Shown in pieces: positions 54,480 to 64,000 of a stretch of DNA of 64,000 bases; the stretch's first letter is position 1; each line of letters starts with the position of its first letter. A program made the translations under genes and the position numbers. This DNA is from Planctomycetota bacterium (GTDB lineage: Bacteria; Planctomycetota; Planctomycetia; Gemmatales; HRBIN36): NCBI GenBank assembly GCA_014584395.1, contig JACTMY010000014.1, positions 62,001-126,000 of the forward strand, read 5' to 3'. A model generated the notes under the pieces. The model was given only the letters and a program-made list of their open reading frames with translations, was not told the DNA's origin and did no database searches.

Positions 54480-54753
54480 GTTGCCTCCTTCTTGGAATGT
54501 TGCTTTTCGTCGTATCACATCAAATGGCTGAGATCAATCATGAATTGCGGCGCATGCTTGATGTTTCGACGAACCAATGGGTGAATTCCTTTGCCCGACT
54601 TCATTTCATGGAGCATGGGTCAACGACCTGGGAATGGAATGCTTGTCCCAAGTCCATGCTGGTTGACGGTTCTTGGGATGGGAACGTCGAATGCTGCACT
54701 TGCCAGGCATCCCTGAAGGTCTTGACTCATAAGGATAGAAATTCCCTGAAATC

Positions 54754-55497
54754 ATGATCCAACTCGAACCAAACTCGGCTAGAATGAAGACGCGTCGACG
54801 AATCGTCAGTTCGCAAGTCGACTGGCTAATGAGGTCTGGCCGTGTGAATTCAGGAAACACCAGTCCCAACTCTCGTGAATTGTTGGATGCGCTGCATCGT
54901 GCCGCCGCGGGCGACCAGCAGCGTTGGGGCCATTTATTGGTTGAACACCGCGATCGGCTCCGCAAGCTGGTCTCCTTTCGCATGAGCCCCGTTCTGACCA
55001 GCCGACTTGACCCATCCGATGTGATTCAAGAAACTTTCGTGGAAGCCTCCGAACGGCTGAAGGAATTTCTCGACAACCCGCGCATGCCCTTTTTTCTCTG
55101 GCTGCGCTTCTTAACCCAGCAAAAGTTAGCCACCCTGCACCGCCATCATTTAGGCAGGGCCAAGCGGAACGTCAATCGGGAAGTCTCGATGGATGGCCAT
55201 GGAAACTCGGATGACACCTCGGGAGCCATCGCAGCTTATTTGGCGAGTCAGTGGTCGGGTCCGAGCCACGCCGCCATGCGCCATGAACGACAAGCTCTTT
55301 TGCATCAAGCGCTTGAGCAGATGGACCCCACGGATCGTGAAATTCTCGCTCTGCGCCATTTCGAAGGGCTGTCCAACAGCGAGGCCGCCCTGCTCTTGAA
55401 TTTGAAAATCTCAGCAGCGAGCAAACGTTACATTCGAGCGCTGGAAAAATTGCGGCAAATCTTGAGCCATGTAACGGACTCATCGTCAAAAGCTTAA
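54754..55497 (+). CDS. ECF sigma factor (planctomycete kinase-linked type)
   Basis: A 247-residue sigma factor. Region 2 is HLLVEHRDRLRKLVSFRMSP and LDPSDVIQETFVEASERLKEF, with LWLRFLTQQKLATLHRHHLG. Region 4 is LHQALEQMDPTDREILALRHFEGLSNSEAALLLNLKISAASKRYIRALEKL. Its stop is 3 bp before the Ser/Thr kinase gene. In planctomycetes such sigma–kinase pairs are thought to signal by phosphorylation instead of an anti-sigma factor. Alternative starts exist at the first ~26 codons. Confidence 0.9.
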   Translation: MIQLEPNSARMKTRRRIVSSQVDWLMRSGRVNSGNTSPNSRELLDALHRAAAGDQQRWGHLLVEHRDRLRKLVSFRMSPVLTSRLDPSDVIQETFVEASERLKEFLDNPRMPFFLWLRFLTQQKLATLHRHHLGRAKRNVNREVSMDGHGNSDDTSGAIAAYLASQWSGPSHAAMRHERQALLHQALEQMDPTDREILALRHFEGLSNSEAALLLNLKISAASKRYIRALEKLRQILSHVTDSSSKA

Positions 55498-55500
55498 GCC

Positions 55501-58500
55501 ATGTCCAATTCATCCACGGAGCGTGAACCGCTTGAAATTCTGGCCGACGAGTTCATTGCCAGCCATCGGCGGGGAGAAAATCCGAACTGGGAAGAATACG
55601 CGGAACGCTTCCCCCAATGGAAAGATCGCATTCGTGAATTGTTTCCCATGCTGCTCTTGCTGGAAAATCATCGCCACGAGCCTCCCGCTCGACCGCTGCC
55701 AGCCGCTCCGCCCACCATGCCGGAACGGTTGGGCGAATATCGCATCATTCGCGAAATTGGCCGAGGCGGCATGGGAATCGTCTATGAGGCCACTCAGGAA
55801 ACCTTGGACAGGCAGGTGGCCCTCAAGGTCTTACCGCTGCACGCCACGACGGACCCCTCTTATCTGTCGCGATTTCAACAGGAAGCGCGCACGGCGGCAC
55901 GTTTACACCACACGAACATCGTCCCCGTTCATGGCGTTGGCGAGCAACACGGGGTTCATTATTTTGCCATGCAATACATTGAGGGCCGCCCCTTGGATGT
56001 GTTGATCAAAGAAATGAAACACCTTCATGCTTTTCCTGGCTCTCAACCTGGTCATCACGTAAACGATACCCCGCTTGATCATACCGAAGAGCTTTCCCAA
56101 TCTTTGGCACGATGGCTGCTCCAAGGTCAAATACCAAAAGACCTAGACTCCGACACCAAAAGGATTCCGCTCGATCATGAAGTTATGCCTGGCACACCCG
56201 AGCCGTCACGAATAAAAGGCCATGGCGTCCTCACTGAACAACGTGCAAAGTTTTCCTCGGCCGTAACCTCCTCTTTATCGACCATTTATCAGCGGCAAAT
56301 CGCACATGTTGGCATGCAATTGGCGGACGCCCTGGCCTATGCGCATGCTCAAGGAGTTATCCATCGAGACATCAAGCCTTCCAACATCTTGATGGACAGG
56401 CATGGCACCGCATGGATCATGGACTTTGGCTTGGCCAAATCCCCTTCGGGCCAGAATCTCACCCAAATCGGCATGATCGTTGGCACCTTGCGTTACATGG
56501 CGCCGGAACGTTTTCAAAAGGAAGCCGATGCGAGCAGCGACCTGTATGGACTGGGGGCAACGCTGTATGAGTTGTTGGCGTTTCGGCCTGCCTTCGAGGA
56601 AAGCCGGCAAGATCGGCTCATGCAACAGATCCTGACGTCGGAGCCACCATCTTTGCGGCGCTTGCATCCCGCCATCCATAAAGATTTAGCCACCATCATT
56701 CATAAAGCCATGGCCAAGGACGCATCGCGCCGTTATGCTTCGGCCGATCTCATGCGCGATGATCTGCGGCGCTTTCTCGAAGGCCGGCCCATCTTGGCTC
56801 GATCCATGGGACTTGTGGAACGCACATGGCTATGGAGTCGTCGGAATCCCCTGCCCGCTGCCCTGGCCGCGCTTTTGCTCATCACGCTGACAAGCGGACT
56901 CTGTGGCATGACGGCGCTATGGTGGCAAGCGGACACGCTGCGCGACGAAGCCGATCAAAACCTTTTCCAAGCCCGGAACGAATTTGCCCGAGCCGAGCAG
57001 CATCGACTCGACGCCCAAAAACAGCGCGATGAGGCCGAACATCAACGCGATCAGGCAGAAAATCACCTTCTCTTGGCACTCAATACCGTCCACCAATTTT
57101 ACACCGTCGTCAGCGAGCATTCCCTGAAGGATGCGCCGGCCCTGCGCCCCTTCCGCAAACAATTGCTCGGCATGGCCATGAACTTCTATGATTCTTTCGG
57201 CAAGAAGCTGGCTGATAATCCGCGCTTACAACGCCTGTCGGCCCGCGCCAAGTTGCATCTGGGCGAGTTGCAGTTGCAAACAGGCCCGCTCGATCAAGCC
57301 CTCAAAAACCTCACCGAAGCCGTGTCGATGTTAGAGCGATTACACGGCTCGCAGCCAAGTCTGGATCAACGATTGGAACTGGCGGATGCCTTGATGATGT
57401 TGAGTCAAATCAAGGTCTTGCTGCCATACGATGAACAGCATTCCGTGCTGGCCCGATGCCGCCAACATCTCGAGTTTGTTCATGCCGCCCGCCCCGCGGA
57501 CGCATCGATTCGCAACATGTTGGCGGACGTTTTGATGCTGGATTATGCCTGCCGCAAGGGGAACGGCGAAACCGATCCATCTCTGCTCGATCAAGTAAAC
57601 GAACTGTTGGCCAGTCTCATCCACGCAGAAAGTCCACGCCAGCGGTTCCCCCTGGAACTCGTCATCAGTCATTCCGATTTAGCTGGATACTTGATCGAGA
57701 TTAATCGCGGCGAAGATGCCGACGTGGTCTTGAAGCGGGCCAACGAATATTTGGCGACCATCCCGCGCTCGGAACATAATGGCATGCTCCTGGATCGCGC
57801 CCGCAATCGCTTGCAGCTCAATCAGGCGAAAAAATATTTACGACAGAATGAAATCGAGAAGGGTCATGCCCTGCTGCAGCAGCTTGTGGTTCAACTGCAA
57901 CGAATGCTCGAATACAGTAAAGCACCAGAAAACTTGGACCTGTCCAACATGCTGGCTGACGTGCTCTATTACAAAGCCGCCGCGGAAAAATTGATGAAAC
58001 AACCCGCGGAAGCCATGCAATCCTACATTGCCGCCGCGAAAATGTATGAAATGCTGATTGCCAATCCGTTGGTGCCAGCGGCCTTGCATGAGCGATTTCA
58101 AATTGCCCTCAATCAATTAGGCATGCTCTATTTCGATGCCAAGGAATTCGAACATGCGCTTAAATCATTTCAGATGGCCAAGGCTCAGCGGGAAACGCTG
58201 TTCAAGCTGATGCCTGATGATGCCGATCACCTCATGTTCATCGCAGGAGAGTGGAACAACATCGGCAATGCCCATCGCGAATTAAATCAATTGAACGAGG
58301 CTACTCTGGCCTATTCCGAGGCAGTGCGCATTCAACGCCAGGCGCTATCCAAGCGGTTGCGTCATCCCGATCAAGCCCGTGATTGGCTGTTCAAACATTA
58401 TCGCAACCTGACCCAAACGCAATGTGATCTTGGTCAAGTGGAAGCCGCCTTGATGACGCTCGCAGCGATGAAGGAAGCCGTAAACCCCGCTTCCAGGGAT

Positions 58501-58743
58501 ATGGTCTTGTTTGCCAGGGTATGCATGCGGTGTTTGCCCGCGATCGAATCCCATGGTGGTCAACATCGCGAGCGTTTGACGGAGCAAGCCAAGGACTTGG
58601 CCGTCCAATCATTGAAAGCCGCTGTGCAATATGGCTTGCAGCAGAGAGCCACTTTGGAGTCGCCGGTCTTTGCTCCTCTCAAGGACCGTAAGGACTACCA
58701 AGATTTGATTCAATCCATTGTGAAACGCTCTTCTCAAGACTGA
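55501..58743 (+). CDS. Membrane Ser/Thr protein kinase with TPR-like C-terminus
   Basis: A 1080-residue kinase. The N-terminal ~75 residues carry a motif common in planctomycete kinases (RRGENPNWEEYAERFPQWKDRIRELFP). The kinase domain has IGRGGMGIVYEA, K109 in VALKV, H288-R-D290 (VIHRDIKPSNIL) and D308-F-G, so it should be active. An ~80-residue hydrophilic insertion lies between the hinge and the catalytic loop. One membrane helix at about 450–475 (LPAALAALLLITLTSGLCGM) is followed by a coiled coil and TPR-like helical repeats to the end. It probably phosphorylates the sigma factor encoded 3 bp upstream. Confidence 0.93.
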   Translation: MSNSSTEREPLEILADEFIASHRRGENPNWEEYAERFPQWKDRIRELFPMLLLLENHRHEPPARPLPAAPPTMPERLGEYRIIREIGRGGMGIVYEATQETLDRQVALKVLPLHATTDPSYLSRFQQEARTAARLHHTNIVPVHGVGEQHGVHYFAMQYIEGRPLDVLIKEMKHLHAFPGSQPGHHVNDTPLDHTEELSQSLARWLLQGQIPKDLDSDTKRIPLDHEVMPGTPEPSRIKGHGVLTEQRAKFSSAVTSSLSTIYQRQIAHVGMQLADALAYAHAQGVIHRDIKPSNILMDRHGTAWIMDFGLAKSPSGQNLTQIGMIVGTLRYMAPERFQKEADASSDLYGLGATLYELLAFRPAFEESRQDRLMQQILTSEPPSLRRLHPAIHKDLATIIHKAMAKDASRRYASADLMRDDLRRFLEGRPILARSMGLVERTWLWSRRNPLPAALAALLLITLTSGLCGMTALWWQADTLRDEADQNLFQARNEFARAEQHRLDAQKQRDEAEHQRDQAENHLLLALNTVHQFYTVVSEHSLKDAPALRPFRKQLLGMAMNFYDSFGKKLADNPRLQRLSARAKLHLGELQLQTGPLDQALKNLTEAVSMLERLHGSQPSLDQRLELADALMMLSQIKVLLPYDEQHSVLARCRQHLEFVHAARPADASIRNMLADVLMLDYACRKGNGETDPSLLDQVNELLASLIHAESPRQRFPLELVISHSDLAGYLIEINRGEDADVVLKRANEYLATIPRSEHNGMLLDRARNRLQLNQAKKYLRQNEIEKGHALLQQLVVQLQRMLEYSKAPENLDLSNMLADVLYYKAAAEKLMKQPAEAMQSYIAAAKMYEMLIANPLVPAALHERFQIALNQLGMLYFDAKEFEHALKSFQMAKAQRETLFKLMPDDADHLMFIAGEWNNIGNAHRELNQLNEATLAYSEAVRIQRQALSKRLRHPDQARDWLFKHYRNLTQTQCDLGQVEAALMTLAAMKEAVNPASRDMVLFARVCMRCLPAIESHGGQHRERLTEQAKDLAVQSLKAAVQYGLQQRATLESPVFAPLKDRKDYQDLIQSIVKRSSQD

Positions 58744-58860
58744 CCGAACCTCTAGCAGGCACCTCGCTTTGCGTCACCGCCTGGCTTACAAAGCATCATC
58801 TATTCGCAGAGGCGCGGTTCAATTGGAACAAGATCAGTAATCAACCACGTTCAGGGTAAG

Positions 58861-58890
58861 TAAAAAAAAGGCCTGGACAGGCCAGGCCTT
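58861..58890 (-). terminator. Intrinsic terminator of tRNA-Lys
   Basis: Read on the minus strand, AAGGCCTGG (58890–58882) pairs with CCAGGCCTT (58876–58868), followed by a run of eight Ts (58869–58862). Confidence 0.85.
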
Positions 58891-58924
58891 GCGACATCAT
58901 GCGATCTTCTAGTCAATCGTACAC

Positions 58925-58997
58925 TGGGGGCGAAGGGACTCGAACCCTTAACCTACGGATTAAAAGTCCGCTGCTCTGCCAGTTGAGCTACGCCCCC
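58925..58997 (-). tRNA. tRNA-Lys (anticodon TTT)
   Basis: A minus-strand cloverleaf with acceptor GGGGGCG / CGCCCCC, anticodon stem CGGA/TCCG with loop CTTTTAA (TTT), and T-arm AAGGGTTCGAGTCCCTT. CCA is not encoded. Confidence 0.97.
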
Positions 58998-59061
58998 GAG
59001 GTCGATGGTTGATTATAGATGGACACCACGACTCAGCAAGGGTTCACTCCCACAGGCGGTT

Positions 59062-59733
59062 TCATCGGGCCTGATGAATCTGCGAATGTTGTTGGTGCAT
59101 GGACCAGTTGGCCAAATAACGATGGGCCATTTCGTTGTCCCTGAAGATCACCAGGTTTTCCGCATTCCGCGTCTCCGCCGCCGAGGAAAAGTTAAACGAT
59201 CCGGTAATCACCGTGGCGGAATCGATGATAATGACTTTGTTATGCTGGATCGCATGCCGATCATCGATGAATGTGGGAATCTTGGAATGAGACAGGAAAT
59301 CGGCTTCTGAGTAGTTGGCGGTTTGCTGGCTCTTATCCAAGATGACTTTGACATCCACTCCCCGCTTTGATGCATCGACGAGTGCCGTGGCGATCGGCTT
59401 CGAGGTGAACGAATACGCCATGACGCGAATCTCCGTCTTTGCCGCTCGAATTTCTCTAACCACGGCGTCTGTGCAGCCGCCATTGGGAGAGAAATAGACC
59501 TGCCAACTCATGCTGCCAGCAGGCCGCACGACCTCCGGCATGACGGTTTCCGCGGCAATGTAATCCTTGCCGAAATAACCTAACCCAAAGCCGATGGCCA
59601 AGACCATCCCCATGGGCAATAAGCCACCTCCGCGGCGACCTGTCGGTAAAAAGGATCGACTGCGCCCCCGGCGTCTTCGAGTCGGGTTCATGTAACGCAA
59701 AAGATAAGGCAGAAATTCTATCATCGTGGGCAT
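59062..59733 (-). CDS. Phospholipase D-like nuclease-family protein
   Basis: The ATG at 59733 follows AAAGGAATCG and gives about 223 residues. A basic N-terminus (NPTRRRRGRSRSF) precedes one membrane helix (LLPMGMVLAIGFGLGYF), so the domain is probably anchored and outside the cytoplasm. A single PLD motif is complete: HNKVIIIDSATVITGSFNFSSAAETRNAEN (HxK, then D and GSxN). One HKD motif is typical of the dimeric Nuc-type nucleases or phospholipases. Activity on DNA or lipid cannot be told from sequence alone. Confidence 0.87.
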   Translation of the reverse strand: MPTMIEFLPYLLRYMNPTRRRRGRSRSFLPTGRRGGGLLPMGMVLAIGFGLGYFGKDYIAAETVMPEVVRPAGSMSWQVYFSPNGGCTDAVVREIRAAKTEIRVMAYSFTSKPIATALVDASKRGVDVKVILDKSQQTANYSEADFLSHSKIPTFIDDRHAIQHNKVIIIDSATVITGSFNFSSAAETRNAENLVIFRDNEMAHRYLANWSMHQQHSQIHQAR

Positions 59734-59764
59734 ACGATTCCTTTCGTTGTGCCGATGAAGATGG

Positions 59765-61120
59765 TCAAATTGAATCAGTTGGGCAAAACAGCGAACGCAT
59801 TTCACCCGCCAGAAATACCGATCCGGTGATCACGACGACATCCTCTGGGCGAGCGCTTTGTTTTACCTTTTCCCAGGCGGAGGCAGGATTCGCCTCGATC
59901 GTAACCTCTTTACCACCATAGCATTGCCAAAGCACAGCCATTTCATGGGGGTCTGCCCCTCGGCTGCTGCTCGAATAGCGCGTCATCATGGCGTGATTGA
60001 AGCTTTTCGTCAAGACGGGCAGCATCCGTTCCAGGTCTTTATCCTTCGAAATCGCCAGGATCAGATGCCGACGCTGACCAGGCACACACGGAAGCATTTC
60101 GGTTAAGCTATTCACCAAACATTCCATGGACGCACCATTATGGGCACAATCCAAAACCACCCAGGGATGACGATGGACGATTTCCATGCGGGCGGGCCAT
60201 TTGACCTCCCGAAGCCCCTGACGAACCGCCTCGGCTGAGACCTTCCACGGAACGGGCAATCGGCTGATCGCCAGCCAAGCCAATGCGGCGTTCTCAGCTT
60301 GATGCCGACCATGGAGACCTAATTCCATCCAAGCCGTCTCGTCTCGACCCGAAACAATGCGCAGTCTAGGCTTCTGGTCGATTTCGATCTGCCCGGGTTC
60401 GTACTCAATGCTCACCATGGAGCGGAGGTCCCAAATCGGCGCGTCTTTTTCCTTGGCTTCATTTTGGATGACCCGGTCTACTTCCTCATGTTGATGGGCC
60501 AAGATGACGCTTGTATGAGGTTTGATGATCCCCGCTTTCTCGAAGGCAATGGCGCTGAGGGTGTTGCCTAATTGGGCCATGTGGTCAAAACTGATACTGG
60601 TGATCACCGTGAGCAGAGGGTCGATCACATTGGTGGCATCGAAGCGGCCTCCCAATCCCACTTCAAGGACAACGATGTCGACTCGTTGCTCATCAAAATG
60701 CATGAAGCCAATGGCGGTGAGGATTTCGAAAAATGTAGGCGAGCCATGTCCTAGCTTTTCGATGCGTTCGGCGGCTTGTTCGACCCGCGCCATCAGGAGG
60801 GTCAGTTCCTCGGGAGTCATGTTCTTGCCCTGAACTCGGATGCGCTCTTCGACGCGTTCGAGATGCGGAGAGGTGAACAAGCCCGTCCGATAGCCAGCGG
60901 CTGACAAAATGCTTGCCAGAAATGCCGCCGTGGAACCTTTGCCCTTGGTGCCAGCGATATGAATACACTTTAGCTTCTCATGTGGCCGGTCCAGTTCATC
61001 CAGCAAGGCGCGCATGCGATCGAGCTTCAAGGCCTGCCGATCCACCGGCATTTGCGTTTGCTCATAATTGATCCGGCCATACCAGTAGGCCAGTGCTTGG
61101 GCATACGTTTTAATGCTCAT
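59765..61120 (-). CDS. folC: Folylpolyglutamate/dihydrofolate synthase
   Basis: Adds glutamate to folates and usually makes dihydrofolate from dihydropteroate. The start at 61120 (MSIKTYAQALAYW) is chosen; the frame is open to 61150. IHIAGTKGKGSTAAFLASIL is the P-loop of Mur ligases, GYRTGLFTSPHLERVEERI follows, and DIVVLEVGLGGRFDATNV and ISFDHMAQLGNTLSAIAFEKAGIIK are family hallmarks. VLDCAHNGASM marks the C-terminal Glu-binding region. At ~451 residues it is full length. The PLD-like gene lies just downstream. Confidence 0.95.
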   Translation of the reverse strand: MSIKTYAQALAYWYGRINYEQTQMPVDRQALKLDRMRALLDELDRPHEKLKCIHIAGTKGKGSTAAFLASILSAAGYRTGLFTSPHLERVEERIRVQGKNMTPEELTLLMARVEQAAERIEKLGHGSPTFFEILTAIGFMHFDEQRVDIVVLEVGLGGRFDATNVIDPLLTVITSISFDHMAQLGNTLSAIAFEKAGIIKPHTSVILAHQHEEVDRVIQNEAKEKDAPIWDLRSMVSIEYEPGQIEIDQKPRLRIVSGRDETAWMELGLHGRHQAENAALAWLAISRLPVPWKVSAEAVRQGLREVKWPARMEIVHRHPWVVLDCAHNGASMECLVNSLTEMLPCVPGQRRHLILAISKDKDLERMLPVLTKSFNHAMMTRYSSSSRGADPHEMAVLWQCYGGKEVTIEANPASAWEKVKQSARPEDVVVITGSVFLAGEMRSLFCPTDSI

Positions 61121-61258
61121 ATGCGAAGTATAGACCTCTCTTGGCGACACAACCAGTCATAGACCTTGGCTCGGTGCCAGAACATGGTTACACTACTCTT
61201 GGCATCATTCCATGCCCACAGGATGGCGGCCTCTTGATTTTCGCCTCGAGATGGAAAC

Positions 61259-62467
61259 ATGAAGTTTTTCCTGCACCATCTGTTGTCCTGGCCCTTTGAA
61301 TCCCCAAACTCGGCTTCGCTGCAAGCGTCGAATCGGCTTGTCCCTCCGCCATTGAACACGGACAAGATCGCGGAGTTATATCAAGAATATTTAAACACGC
61401 TGACCTTGGCGGAAGAATGGGGCTTTGATGGCATCTCCCTTGGCGAGCATCATCAAACGACTTACAGCATGTCCCCCTCGCCGATGCTCTTCGGGGCGGC
61501 GTTGTCGCAACGCACGCGCCGGATCGCGATTGCCACGATGGGACTGACTTGCCCGCTGCATCGTTCACCCGTCGGTCTGGCTGAGGAACTTGCCTTGCTC
61601 GATCAACTGTCCCTGGGCAGATTGATCGTCGGGTTTTCCCTGGGCCAACGCCATGACTATGAATCTCTCAGGATCGATCCCACTCAAGGTTGGGAGCGTT
61701 TACAAGAAGCCATTGACTTGCTCCGATTCGCCTGGACGGCCAACGAGCCGATTTCCTGGACGGGCAAACAATATTTTTATCCAGAAATTCTACTTTGGCC
61801 GCGTCCCTTGCAGCATCCCTGCCCTAATTTGTGGATCGAAGCGCTGCCCGTTTCCGAAATGATTGAACACACCGCTCGGCACAAAATGGGATTGCAAAGC
61901 CTCCCCTTCTATGGGCTTGACTTCCATAGGCAGACGTTTCAACAGTTCGAAAGCGCTTGCCAATGCAATGGCTACGCACCCGGCTCCGAACAAATCGGTT
62001 GGACCGTCCCGATCTACGTCAGCAAGACGGATGATCAAGCCCGAGCTGAATTCGAACCGCATCTCCGTTTTTTCCTGGAGCATCACTTCACCACCAAAAT
62101 CGCCAATCGCATGGCGCCAGGATTGCTCTCAACGGCCTCGACGTTAGCCTTGATGAAACAAGAGCAGGAACGAATGCATCCAGGGATGGACTGGAACGAG
62201 ATCATAACCGGCGCCTATGCCATTGTGGGCAGTCCCGCAACCGTACGGGAGCGAATTAAAGAGTGCAGCCAAGCCCTGGGAGTAGGCGTTCTTTTCGGCC
62301 TGCTGCAGATTGGTTCATTACCGCACATGTTGACCAGGAAAAGCATGGCCTTGATCGCCCGGGAAGTCCTGCCATATTTGCGGGGCAACGATCCCATCCC
62401 TGCATCGAACATGGAGACTCGTTTTCCATGGCAAAGCAAAGTGGATACGGCAACCATTGGCCATTGA
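61259..62467 (+). CDS. Luciferase-like flavin-dependent oxidoreductase
   Basis: A 402-residue LLM-class protein with a TIM-barrel fold. LTLAEEWGFDGISLGEHHQ, RRIAIATMGLTCPLHRSPVGLAEELALLDQLSLGRLIVGFSLGQ and GSPATVRERIKE are family marks. It would use reduced FMN or F420 to oxidise an unknown substrate. The ATG at 61259 is close to the divergent folC start. The hydrolase and SDR genes downstream are on the same strand, and the three may form a small catabolic cluster. Confidence 0.87.
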   Translation: MKFFLHHLLSWPFESPNSASLQASNRLVPPPLNTDKIAELYQEYLNTLTLAEEWGFDGISLGEHHQTTYSMSPSPMLFGAALSQRTRRIAIATMGLTCPLHRSPVGLAEELALLDQLSLGRLIVGFSLGQRHDYESLRIDPTQGWERLQEAIDLLRFAWTANEPISWTGKQYFYPEILLWPRPLQHPCPNLWIEALPVSEMIEHTARHKMGLQSLPFYGLDFHRQTFQQFESACQCNGYAPGSEQIGWTVPIYVSKTDDQARAEFEPHLRFFLEHHFTTKIANRMAPGLLSTASTLALMKQEQERMHPGMDWNEIITGAYAIVGSPATVRERIKECSQALGVGVLFGLLQIGSLPHMLTRKSMALIAREVLPYLRGNDPIPASNMETRFPWQSKVDTATIGH

Positions 62468-62509
62468 TCGCGGTCTGGACCTTGCATCCGTGATCTGGAT
62501 CAAATACGC

Positions 62510-63358
62510 ATGATTCAAGCCTTTCGGAAATTATCCTTTGGTGCTCGATTATTGCTGGGACGCCATGGCGAGAAAGCCGTGGTCGACGTTGCGGGCGTCC
62601 CCACGCAAGTGCGGCGAGGCGGCGAAGGGCCCAATTTCGTCTATCTCCACTCCGCCATAGGGGAAACCGTTTGGCTCCCTTTTCTGAAGGCATGGTCCAG
62701 TTCCTTTACCGTCCATGCGCCCGCGCATCCAGGCTACGCCGAGAGCCGGGGTCTGGAGCAAATCCGTGACATCGAGGATTTAGCCTTTCACTACATCGAC
62801 TTGTTTGATTCGCTCAGCCTGGAGCAAACCCTATTGGGGGGAGTCAGCCTGGGTGGCTGGTTGGCCTTGGAGATCGCGTGCCGATGGCCTGAGCGGGTTA
62901 GCCGGCTTTGGCTGGCTGACGCTCCAGGGTTATGGCTGGATGACCATCCCTTGGTTGATTTGTTCAAATACCAGGACGATCCGCAGTTGGCCCGGGAGTG
63001 GTTGTTCCACGATCCTGATTGCCCTGCTGCCACTTCCATCATCAAGCCCCCCCATCTACTTAATGATGAAACCAAGGCCGCCATTCAGCGGAGCATGTCC
63101 CTGTTGGCTAGGCTGCTTTGGGAACGTCCCTATCATCCGCGATTGGCACGACGCCTCCATCGCATACGCTGCCCGGTGCTTATTGTCTGGGGTGCGCAAG
63201 ATCGCCTCATCCCGCCCGCCTATGCACAAGCCTATCAACAACTGATGCCCCAGGCCCAGATTCATCTCATTGCCGATTGCGGCCATTTGCCGATGTTCGA
63301 GAAGGAAGCGGAATTCGCCTCCGTGGTTCGCCGATTCTGCCTGGATACCACGACATGA
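62510..63358 (+). CDS. Alpha/beta hydrolase
   Basis: A 282-residue hydrolase. The nucleophile elbow is LLGGVSLGGWLALEIA (GxSxG), the acid is in VLIVWGAQDRLIPP and the His is in DCGHLPMFEKEAEF, so the triad is complete. YLHSAIGETVWLP supplies the oxyanion region. No substrate can be assigned. It starts 43 bp after the luciferase-like gene and its stop overlaps the SDR start (ATGA), suggesting one operon. Confidence 0.87.
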   Translation: MIQAFRKLSFGARLLLGRHGEKAVVDVAGVPTQVRRGGEGPNFVYLHSAIGETVWLPFLKAWSSSFTVHAPAHPGYAESRGLEQIRDIEDLAFHYIDLFDSLSLEQTLLGGVSLGGWLALEIACRWPERVSRLWLADAPGLWLDDHPLVDLFKYQDDPQLAREWLFHDPDCPAATSIIKPPHLLNDETKAAIQRSMSLLARLLWERPYHPRLARRLHRIRCPVLIVWGAQDRLIPPAYAQAYQQLMPQAQIHLIADCGHLPMFEKEAEFASVVRRFCLDTTT

Positions 63359-64000
63359 CCACCCGCGGCTACTTTGCTCAAAAAGCCGTCATGATAACCG
63401 GCGCTGCCAACGGCGTAGGCAAGGCGTTGGCGATGGAGTTGGCCCAGCGCGGCGCACGCATCGCCGCCATCGATTTCGACGCCGCCGCACTCGACCAACT
63501 CGCACAAGAGCTGCAACGCTTCCCCATACCCCATGCCCTTGCCGTCGGGGACGTGACCTCCTTGCCCTCCATGCAAGCCGCGGCGTCCCGATTGTCCGAA
63601 TCATTGGGAACCATGGATATGCTCATCGCCAATGCTGGCATCGGCATGGAAAACGGCTGCGTTCCGTTCGATCCGGTCATCTTCCGAAAACAAATCGAGG
63701 TCAACTTGATCGGCGTGGCCAACAGTGCCGCTTGCGTCATCCCAGGGATGCTGCGCCAGCGGAGCGGTCATGTGATCGCGCTTTCCAGCCTCGCTTCCTA
63801 TCGCGGCTTGCCGCTCATGTCGGGATACTGCGCGAGCAAGGCCGGGGTGAGCGCCATGATGGATAGCTTTCGCGTCGAGTTGGCCCCTTACGGCATTCAC
63901 TGCACCACGATCTGTCCCGGATGGATTCGCACGCGATTGACGAATCATTTTGCATTCCCCATGCCGGACATGCTTTCCTTGGAATCGGCCGTAAAGCACA
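63355..64000 (+). CDS. Short-chain dehydrogenase/reductase, truncated by the window
   Basis: Visible for 215 residues. The NAD(P)-binding motif is MITGAANGVGKALAMELA (TGxxxGxG). NAG lies in MLIANAGIGMENG. The catalytic Ser is in ALSSLASYRG and the YxxxK motif is in YCASKAGVSAM. CPGWIRTRL follows. Substrate unknown. The start overlaps the stop of the hydrolase gene. The 3' end is outside the window. Confidence 0.92.
   Translation, partial: MTTRGYFAQKAVMITGAANGVGKALAMELAQRGARIAAIDFDAAALDQLAQELQRFPIPHALAVGDVTSLPSMQAAASRLSESLGTMDMLIANAGIGMENGCVPFDPVIFRKQIEVNLIGVANSAACVIPGMLRQRSGHVIALSSLASYRGLPLMSGYCASKAGVSAMMDSFRVELAPYGIHCTTICPGWIRTRLTNHFAFPMPDMLSLESAVKH

Noticed and set aside
54536..54753. Small open frame between the S9 peptidase and the ECF sigma gene
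   Set aside because: No motif or convincing ribosome site; the region is better explained as a divergent promoter.
59062..59733. PLD-like protein as a possible defence nuclease
   Set aside because: A single membrane anchor, housekeeping neighbours (folC) and no partner defence genes give no support.

Overview
The window looks like chromosomal DNA of a member of the Planctomycetota, probably a Gemmatales-like lineage. The reasons are an ECF sigma factor paired directly with a large Ser/Thr kinase carrying TPR-like repeats, a pseudokinase–PilZ fusion, PSP1-, DUF3754- and rhomboid-type proteins, many GTG starts and moderately high GC. This assignment is inference from gene content; there is no rRNA in the window to anchor it.

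Layout. 1–8.7 kb: the 5' part of rho (minus), thyX, a selenocysteine tRNA, a TonB-C protein, a PlsC-type acyltransferase, rpsB–tsf with a clear terminator, then a secreted phosphoesterase, a rhomboid protease and an FmdB-type zinc ribbon. 8.7–13.1 kb (minus): 2-hydroxyacid dehydrogenase, DUF3754 protein, an unknown tail-anchored protein and an aldose epimerase-like protein. 13.1–22.8 kb: tRNA-Glu, homoserine dehydrogenase, pseudokinase–PilZ, TrmJ-like methyltransferase, an acyltransferase/acyl-AMP ligase fusion, tilS and a FliA/WhiG-like sigma factor. 22.8–31.1 kb: MgtE with an unusual insertion, homocysteine methyltransferase, archaeal-type phosphoglycerate mutase, pgi, PSP1, FHA, hemerythrin and PAC2 proteins.

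31.1–37.8 kb is the most notable region: a complete type II-C CRISPR-Cas locus. Its order is tracrRNA (minus), cas9 (1354 aa, large for II-C), cas1, cas2, then an array of nine identical 36-bp repeats with eight spacers. The array is transcribed on the minus strand from an AT-rich leader, so it converges on the cas genes. The tracrRNA anti-repeat, its promoter and its terminator are all visible. The tracrRNA and cas9 promoters appear interleaved face to face on opposite strands within about 40 bp, which could make their transcription mutually exclusive. Cas9 keeps the RuvC residues and has a zinc-binding HNH domain, but the residue before the catalytic His is Ala rather than the usual Asp.

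37.8–64 kb: an ECF sigma factor next to the leader, pstS–pstC–pstA (pstA greatly extended, and no pstB or phoU in view), a PilZ protein, prfA–prmC, tRNA-Ala and a trehalose operon (otsA–otsB–treS/maltokinase). Then come an unknown membrane protein, an S9 peptidase, an ECF sigma/Ser-Thr kinase pair, tRNA-Lys, a PLD-like protein, folC, a luciferase-family oxidoreductase, an alpha/beta hydrolase and a truncated SDR gene that runs off the end.
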